DNA of 64,000 nt from the NCBI GenBank assembly GCA_963969365.1, contig OZ017752.1:1736001-1800000 (forward strand), in the 5' to 3' direction. Shown in pieces: positions 57,850 to 64,000 of the stretch. The notes under the pieces were generated by a model, which was given only the letters and a program-made list of their open reading frames with translations, did not search any database and was not told the origin of the DNA. Numbering within the stretch: position 1 is the first letter of the stretch; every line of letters begins with the position of its first letter. The stretch comes from Asterochloris sp. CNOR1 (lineage: Eukaryota; Chlorophyta; Trebouxiophyceae; Trebouxiales; Trebouxiaceae). The position numbers and the translations under genes are program-made.

Positions 57850-59529
57850 ATGCCGCCTGCTGGCGAGGAACCAGCGCTGGTGCGCCTCTACAGCAACAAG
57901 AAGGAGCGGGAGGCCTTTGAAAACTTTGCAGGTCTACAGTCTGCAGTCTCCACCCATGCCAAAGCGTTGACCCATCATGCTGGGCACAATGGGCTGCATC
58001 GACTATTGGTGCTGCGCATTGATGCAGGGCAGCAAGCCCTGTGCCGATCTGATGTAATCAGTGATCCTGAGGCACCTCTTTACTGCTGCAGATCTCTTTG
58101 CCATCCTCAAAACCACTGAGAAGCTTGAGCGTGCCTATGTGAGGGATGCCATCAGCGCAAAGGACTATGAGCCAGGCTGCCAGAAGCTCATAGGGCAGTT
58201 CAAGACGCTGTGGGAGAGCTTGAGGGATGAGGTGAGCAAGCCTTGCTACACCTGGTTGTCACTCTGGCATGATAGCACATGCACAGATATGGGTGAGGGC
58301 CCTTTGAGAGACGGTATGCTGGGACAGGGGTTCTACTGCTGCTCCGTCCTGGTGCCATCCTCAACACCTGCTGCAGGGCCCTGCGCTGGGCATGAGGACC
58401 TTGAACCTAGATGCATAAGCACCGCCTTGGTCACAGACTGTGCCATGGGTGCCTGCAGCTGGCTTGACTGCCTCATGGCTTCAGCTATGGCTGAATACAT
58501 GTTCATTGCCAGCAGGCACGCCATGGCTTGCAGCAGCGTCTCAGATCCGGCGTCCAACTGTCTGCAGGTGCCAAATGTTGAGCACTTTCTGTCCACCTAC
58601 AACATGCAGTGCCCCATGGCAGCCAAGCGGCTGATCCACTCCGGCATCCCCGCCACGCTCGAGCATGGCCAGGCCAGGTGGAAGTCACCAGCTGAGAGCC
58701 TCTGCTCGCAGGCTTGCCTCGACACTCACTACCATTGCGCAGCTGCCCCTGTTGCCGGCCTGTATGTGGCTGCACCTTAGTTCTGTCATTCTGTGCTGAG
58801 TGTGCCAGGCCTCTGTGTTGAGAGTGGCCTCATGGAGCCTCGCTGCAGGCTGCACAGGGGTCACCAGACAGGTGCATGCCCATGCTGAGAGGCTCACTTG
58901 TACCAGATTGTGGCCTGCAGGTCCTCTCACGCGGCCAACGCTGCCCGCAGCATAGCAGACACAGTGCAGTGCTTCATCACAGCCATGGACTCCCTGAAAC
59001 TTGGAATGTCCGCTGTGGATGAGGTAGACACCTGGGGGTCCTATTTGCTGGCGTGACTTGCACACGCATTAATGAGGCCTGGCAGAACATCCTGTTTCCA
59101 TGCCTGACTGTGCACTGAGCCAGCCTGACATTGACAGCTCATGTGGCTCTGCAGATTCATCCCCTCCTTACGGATCTGCTCAACAGCCTGCACAAGGTGA
59201 GAGGGGCCTGCCTTTGGTGCCATCTTGTGCAAGAAACAGACAGGTCTGAGTGAGCAACAATTTTAGTAGTCTTTAGGGACCTGTTCAGCTGTGCTGGTTG
59301 ATGGACTGTGTCCTCATCAGCTGAGTCCCCAGTGTGGAAGCAAGCATGCCTGCAGGTGACTCAGCTGCCACCTCAACTGACAGGCAAGGTAAAGACCAAA
59401 GAGTGGATGGCTAAGCTTCACGGCATGCCTGCCAGCAAAAAGTTGTCTGAGGATGACGTGCGGCAGCTCATGTTTGATCTGGAGTCCTCCTACAACGAGT
59501 TCATGTCTAAGCTCAACGAAACAAATTGA
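57850..59529 (+). CDS. VPS28: VPS28, ESCRT-I subunit
   Basis: VPS28 is an ESCRT-I core subunit that links ESCRT-I to ESCRT-II in sorting ubiquitinated cargo into multivesicular bodies. Six exons join in phase: 57850-57931, 58092-58231, 58568-58677, 58921-59023, 59155-59196 and 59356-59529, giving 216 residues, the family length. The core domain has VRLYSNKKEREAFENFADLF, ILKTTEKLERAYVRDAISAK, YEPGCQKLIGQFKTLWES and VEHFLSTYNMQCPMAAKRLI. The C-terminal four-helix domain has VQCFITAMDSLKLGMSAVDE, IHPLLTDLLNSLHK, LPPQLTGKVKTKEWMAKLHG and VRQLMFDLESSYNEFMSKL. All introns are GT-AG. The gene is divergent from the kelch gene, with about 560 bp between start codons. Confidence 0.96.
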
Positions 59530-60155
59530 GATGTATCATTGCTCAACTTTTTTTCAAATTTTGTTAGAGCTTGACTGCACCAGGCTGCACAGAAGATTCT
59601 CGCCAAAGAGAGTCAAGAGAGACTGCAGATGGCTGGCAGGTCATGTTCTGCATGGCCTGGCCTGTGTGCCAAGTGCATGCTTAGGTCTCTAACAGATTTC
59701 CCAGCTGCTGCTTCCCTACATGAGCCATCTGCACATGCATCCTTCGAGGATGCGTGTGCCAGCAGGGCAGGGTGACTAGTGTGACATGCTCTTGCAAACA
59801 GAGCTCTTTAGCAACGTGATGGCTGAGGTGGATGTGCAATACCGGGCCAGAACGCAGGCATGGATGCGCACTGTGCAGCTTATTATCCTGCAAGTTGTCA
59901 CTGCAGCAAATTAATGCAATGCATTGTGTGCCGTGCAGCAATGCGCAAGTTGTTGCAAATCTTTTGCCCTGGCATTGTGCACAAGTGCACTGACTGGCTA
60001 TGTCCATGTAGGTGCCAACATGAGGTGACGGCAGCCACCTGAAGGGCATCAGCTACATCAAACAGAGGGCAAGTGACAGGTGTGCCACCACTGCAAAAAA
60101 CCTGAGTGCTCCATCACATCTCACATGCCTGTCTTCAGGGCAGCGATCATCAATC
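59530..60155. other. Spacer between VPS28 and the ARM-like gene
   Basis: A tandem, same-strand spacer holding the VPS28 3' UTR and the promoter of the next gene. No TGTAA was noticed right after the VPS28 stop, and no other gene was recognised. Confidence 0.35.
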
Positions 60156-62473
60156 ATGCCTCCAGCCCAGCAGCAGCCCAGAGGCTTGGCAAGGCAGCTC
60201 CATTTGCTGACGCCCTCTGTCAAGGCCTTCTTCCTGCTGTTGGCAGCAGTGCACTCGCTGGTGGGCTTGGGAACATTGCTGGGGAGCTGCACTGTGCCTG
60301 GTCTAGCTGTGGCCATCCAGAAATCGACAGGCACTGCACAAGCTGTGGCTGCACGCACGCTGCAGCGGCTGTGGGTGGGCCGCCCGGAGCTGCAGGCCAG
60401 CATCCTCCAAGCCACTGCCGGCAACCGCCTCTGGCTGCAGCTGCTGGCACGGCCCTCATCCTCGCATGCTGCAGACACGGCTGCGCAGATGCTGCACTCC
60501 ATTGCAGCTGGCCAGCAGCAGCCACTCGACACCGACGTGCCCCCTCAGCAGCCGCCACACAGCACCAGCGTGGCCCCTCTGCAGCCACCAGGGCAGCCAG
60601 GCGCCATAGGCACCCACTTGGTTTCACCTCACCTTAAGCAGTGGACCTGTGCGCTGCCAACTCCCCAAGAGCTGGCCAGGGCGCTGTGCCAACCCCTGTG
60701 CACATCTGCGTGCCAAAACTATCTGCTGACGCTGCTTCTCCTGTCCCTCCAGCAGCAGGTCCACGCGCTGGCAGACCTTGCAGAGCTGCCCGGCCTGGTG
60801 CCTGTGCTGCTGCAGTGGGCAGGGCTTGGGGACCACATCCCCAGAGGCAGCAGCTCAGAGGCAGGCCAGGTGGCCTCCGTCCTGCTAACAGACCTGGCGC
60901 TCTACCCATTCGCTGCCCAACAGCTCTGCCAGGAAGGCACCTGGACCCGCCTGGCTGCCATCATAGGTGGTGAAGCTCGGGGCAGGCCTGCTCGGGCCAA
61001 GGCAGCTGCCGCCCGGCTTGTCGCCAATGCTGCTGTCATTCTGGACGGTCAAATGGTGGCCTGTATGGCAGGACAGTGGGAAGCGCCCACATCACTGACC
61101 CAGCAGAGCCCTGAGGACCGCTTGGCAAAGCCCCTGCTAGGCCAGGAGAGCCCTACAGGCAGTAAGGCAAAGCTGCGGCTGGCCCTGCAGAACCCTGGAG
61201 CCAGCCTGACTGAGCCCCTGATGGCTCAACTCCGCATGCTCGATGGCCTGCTGCAGCACGGCACCCAGGAGGAGCAGATCGCGGCCGCCCTGGCCATGCA
61301 GAGCCTGGCAGAGGCCAGTACCGCCGCTGCCATGCAGCTGGCAGCCTGCAGGCCCTGCTGAGCATTGCCACGGCCACCAGCAGCAGCGCGCTGCGCATGA
61401 GCGCTGCACTGGCAGCGCTTGGCCTGTCGCAGCGTGGGGTCGCGGGACCCCTACGCCTGGCGCCCACAGAACTGGCTGCCTTGCGCACCTCGGCTGAGCG
61501 GACGGATCAGCTTGTTCCCGTCCAGATCCTGCACAGCCTACTGGACCTGGCAGAGTCCTCAGCGGCACGGTCCCAAGCTGCGACGCTGCCTGCCCCCACC
61601 ACCAGCATCGCAATCTGCTCAATCCAGTCTGGTGCGTGCCACGCAGTGCACGCAACAGTCTCTGGCGTGCTGGGCCCCAGCATCCCGCGGCTGGTGGCAG
61701 AGAGGACCAGCCAGGGCATTGCTGCTCAGCTAGTGGCTGGGACTGCCGCCCCAGTTGTCACGCTTGGGAAGGACCTGGTCCCGCAGGCCAGGCCTGACAG
61801 CACGTTGCGGCTGGCTGCCTGCTTTGCCATGGAGGCAGGCCCCAAACAGGCAGAGAGCTCAGCCTGGATGGTGTTCAGATTGAGCGGAGCAGGAGCTGGA
61901 AGCACTTGGCACTCAGGCTGGAACGTGCCCAACAACGTGGGACGGCTGCCGGCCCTGCTGAGGTTGGCAGACCTGGCCTCTCCTGGCATGGCGCTGAGGT
62001 CCTGGCTGACCCTTGGCCAGATTCAAATGACAGACTGGTGGCGTAGCACAGTCAAGCCCGCCGCCAGCCTGGCAATGACTCAAGCTCACGCTTGCTGGAC
62101 AATCGTGGTGCTGCCCCCCATGCAAGCAGCTGCGCGCCTCATACTCAACCAGCTGGCAGCCGTCGGCAATGCCGCTCATGGGTGGCTGCTGGTGCCCTTG
62201 ACTCAGCTTGCTCAGGGTATCTGGCACGGTATCATCATGCCAGCCCTCCGCAGCCTGTTCAATATCATCACAGTGCTGGTCAACGCAGCCTTCCATGCTC
62301 TTGATGTTCATGTCGTCCAGCCGCTGAGCCCAATTGTACTTGACCATGTGCTGAGGCCATTGGCTAGCTTTTTTTTGCATTTGTGTGGCCGCTGCTGTGT
62401 CTGGTGCTTGCAGCAACCTTTTGCTGATGCACACCTGCGTGAACGTCAGCCAAACAGAGCTGGTGGCCACTGA
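60156..62473 (+). CDS. Unrecognised ARM/HEAT-like, membrane-associated protein; apparent frameshift
   Basis: Almost intron-free, unlike its neighbours. The first open stretch starts at 60156 (MPPAQQQPRGLARQLHLLTP). It has a hydrophobic segment (AFFLLLAAVHSLVGLGTLLG) and helical Ala/Leu-rich repeats that look ARM-like (VHALADLAELPGLVPVLLQW, AALAMQSLAEASTAAAMQLA). It closes at 61361. The same helical pattern resumes at once in another frame (SLQALLSIATATSSSALRMS) and runs to 62473. The C-terminal part has several hydrophobic helices (GWLLVPLTQLAQGIWHGIIM, SLFNIITVLVNAAFHALDVH). One missing base around 61340-61343 explains the break; no plausible intron does. It is therefore either a sequence error or a broken allele. 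The family is not recognised. Confidence 0.6.
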
Positions 62474-63758
62474 ACTGCTGCTATGCTGTTTGCGAGTCGT
62501 AAGACCCCAAGTCAAAGGTCGAAGGTAGGTCAGAACTGACTCTCTTAATCCAATGTCCTCCTTCGGGGATCCTGCAGGCCTAATCAGCAGCTCGCTGGGC
62601 ACCACAGGTGGGAGATGAGGCATGGCCCCCATTCATCTCTCTTGTGTTCATCATCCTTGAGAAACAGCTGAGCACATGAAGTCATCACTCGCTGGCCTGT
62701 CCAGGTGCTTCCAGGGCTATACAGAGGCGCCTCAGCAAATCTGAGCACCCGACAGTGATCACCTTGAATGGCAGCAGCCGTGCCCTTGAGCCACAGGCCA
62801 ATGGTGATGCAAACCAGCCTGTCAGGCAAGTAGCAGCGTCTTTGGTGCCTCATGCAGCACGAAGTGCCTGCCCTGATCTCAGTCCCATCATCGCTTTTGG
62901 GTGGCATGTTGTTGCTGCCAGCTGAGCTGGCTGGAGAAGCGGCCTGGGAGTGTGCACAGCGCAGATAAGGAGGACTGGGTGCACCAGTTTGTCTCCGTCG
63001 TTTGCCTTCATGTTAGGATTGAGGGCCCCAGTCATGCCCTGCTGGAGCAACCTTCTTTGACGATGATCAGCCCCTCCAGCTTGCTCATCTCTTTGACGTG
63101 GGCCCTCTGCTCTGATGCACCCAACTCCGGAACAGCATTGCTGTTGGTGTTGCCTGCGGGCATTGCTGCCCTGCAGCGGCATCCTGAGCTCACTGCAGTC
63201 CCCATTGTCTCCCGCAAATAGCAAAGCGCTCTCACCTTGGTATGGCACATTTGTCGCTGCAGTGAGGGACTTAGGCGGCCCCTGCTGGCACGCATCTCTG
63301 TCCAGCAGCGGTCGCAGCGCCAGGGGGGGGAGCAGGACGTGCAGCTCGACATAGAGGCTGGGGCCCAGGAGGAAGGGGGAGCAGATGACAAAAACGAGCA
63401 GGTGCCTGCTCAGTGGCTGCTCGCCAGGTCAATTATTAGATTTGCAGCAACTGACCCTGCTGCAGTCAGCAGAGATAGCTAGCAAGCTGGATTTGCCAAG
63501 GCACCAGGTCCTTGGAAACTTGTGCCTGCAGCCCAATGAGCCTGCTGTGCGCTCAAACTTGACCATGCAACTGTGCCTAGGCTTGAGCGGCACTCAGCAG
63601 CCGCCTTCCAGGCACCTGCCCCCTGCACATGTGCCCAGACTGCACCTCAGCAGCTGCCTGGGCGCAACGTGCCAGACAGTCAGGCAGACAGCTGCTGCAC
63701 CCAGCAGGTGATCTGCCGCCCCGTGCCCTGCTGTCGGACAAGCTGTGCACACCTGCAG
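62474..63758. other. Region with no firmly assigned gene
   Basis: Lies between the ARM-like gene and the CDF transmembrane exon. The 5' exons of the CDF gene probably fall in about 63.2-63.7 kb; an acidic stretch LDIEAGAQEEGGADDKNEQV near 63.35 kb would suit a cytosolic N-terminus but was not joined. A minus-strand stretch around 63.05-63.18 kb (MPAGNTNSNAVPELGASEQR...) has some coding look but no recognised family. Confidence 0.3.
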
Positions 63759-63902
63759 GACGGGAAGGTCCAGATCGCAATGTGGCTGTCCTTTGTGGCC
63801 AACATGGGGCTGCTGGTGGCCAAGCTGTATGGGTTCTGGCTCTCCCACTCCTACTCAGTGCTGGCTAGCGCTGCAGACTCGCTGGTCGACATCCTGAGCC
63901 AG
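63759..63902 (+). CDS. Cation diffusion facilitator (metal tolerance protein) - first transmembrane exon, partial
   Basis: One clear exon of 48 codons between CTGCAG and GTGAGC encodes VQIAMWLSFVANMGLLVAKL and SYSVLASAADSLVDILSQ. This matches TM1-TM2 of CDF/MTP transporters, including the conserved SLSVLASxxDSxxDxLS-type segment with its metal-site Asp. CDF proteins export Zn, Mn or similar ions from the cytosol by proton antiport; the metal cannot be told from this fragment. The rest of the gene lies beyond the right edge, and the N-terminal exon was not fixed. Confidence 0.8.
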
Positions 63903-64000
63903 GTGAGCACTCTGAGCCTGTTTGCCAAGGCCTTGAGGATTTAGGCAGCCCCTCAGAACAGGTACCTGCTGCACCGGTGGCGGAGTTGCTCCCCTGTGGC

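Noticed and set aside
62584-63391. Minus-strand ORFs near the right edge as a gene
   Set aside because: Several overlapping frames without conserved motifs or convincing splice joins. Left unassigned.
1-64000. CRISPR arrays, prokaryotic operons, tRNA or rRNA genes
   Set aside because: No regularly spaced palindromic repeats, no closely packed co-directional intronless genes, and no cloverleaf or rRNA core was recognised by eye; a tRNAscan/Infernal run would be decisive for RNAs.

Overview
The window is nuclear DNA of a photosynthetic eukaryote, most likely a chlorophyte green alga of trebouxiophyte type. The reasons are plastid genes (a two-copy psbY precursor, a plastid MenG, a plant-type M41-like protein), plant-type nuclear genes (AP-4 epsilon, VPS28, an LMBRD2-like protein, a URT1-like terminal uridylyltransferase), a TGTAA motif (the usual chlorophyte poly(A) signal) just after several stop codons, and high intron density. 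Introns are GT-AG, mostly about 80-700 bp, and typically end in CTGCAG. No operon, ribosome-binding site, tRNA, rRNA, CRISPR array or bacterial insertion sequence was seen. The species cannot be fixed from this sequence alone.

Layout from left to right: (1) 1-1600 (+) 3' part of an M41-like plastid membrane protein; (2) 1730-2573 (-) DIM1/U5-15kD splicing factor; (3) 2747-13426 (+) a large RUN-PX-Rubicon-homology protein carrying four tandem MIM1-like motifs; (4) 14088-20209 (-) a URT1/Cid1-like TUTase with a long disordered N-terminus; (5) 20318-22955 two tandem, 5'-truncated, decayed non-LTR retrotransposon copies; (6) 23606-25572 (-) psbY; (7) 26402-31826 (-) LMBRD2-like membrane protein; (8) about 32239-33967 (+) a putative methyltransferase-like gene; (9) 34018-36146 (-) C11orf65/MFI-like IQ protein; (10) 36245-39008 (+) UBLCP1; (11) 39420-43553 (-) an unrecognised Ser/Ala-rich protein; (12) 44363-44812 (+) a weak ORF; (13) 45149-53347 (-) AP-4 epsilon; (14) 53770-55104 (+) menG; (15) about 55314-57288 (-) a kelch-repeat protein; (16) 57850-59529 (+) VPS28; (17) 60156-62473 (+) an unrecognised ARM-like membrane-associated protein with an apparent frameshift; (18) 63759-63902 (+) the first membrane exon of a cation diffusion facilitator that runs off the right edge.

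Strands alternate, so most neighbours are head-to-head or tail-to-tail with short spacers: 98 bp between the C11orf65-like and UBLCP1 start codons, and 50 bp between the stops of the methyltransferase-like and C11orf65-like genes. Several genes concern endomembrane traffic (the RUN-PX-RH protein, AP-4 epsilon, VPS28, possibly LMBRD2), but nothing shows a functional cluster. The most notable signal is an exact 60-nt-period repeat inside the RUN-PX-RH gene. It encodes four copies of a motif matching the consensus for binding ESCRT/VPS4 MIT domains.

Exon borders were inferred by hand from reading frame, splice consensus and remembered family conservation. Fully joined models with consistent phase were obtained for the M41-like gene, DIM1, psbY, UBLCP1, menG and VPS28. 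The remaining multi-exon models are partial.
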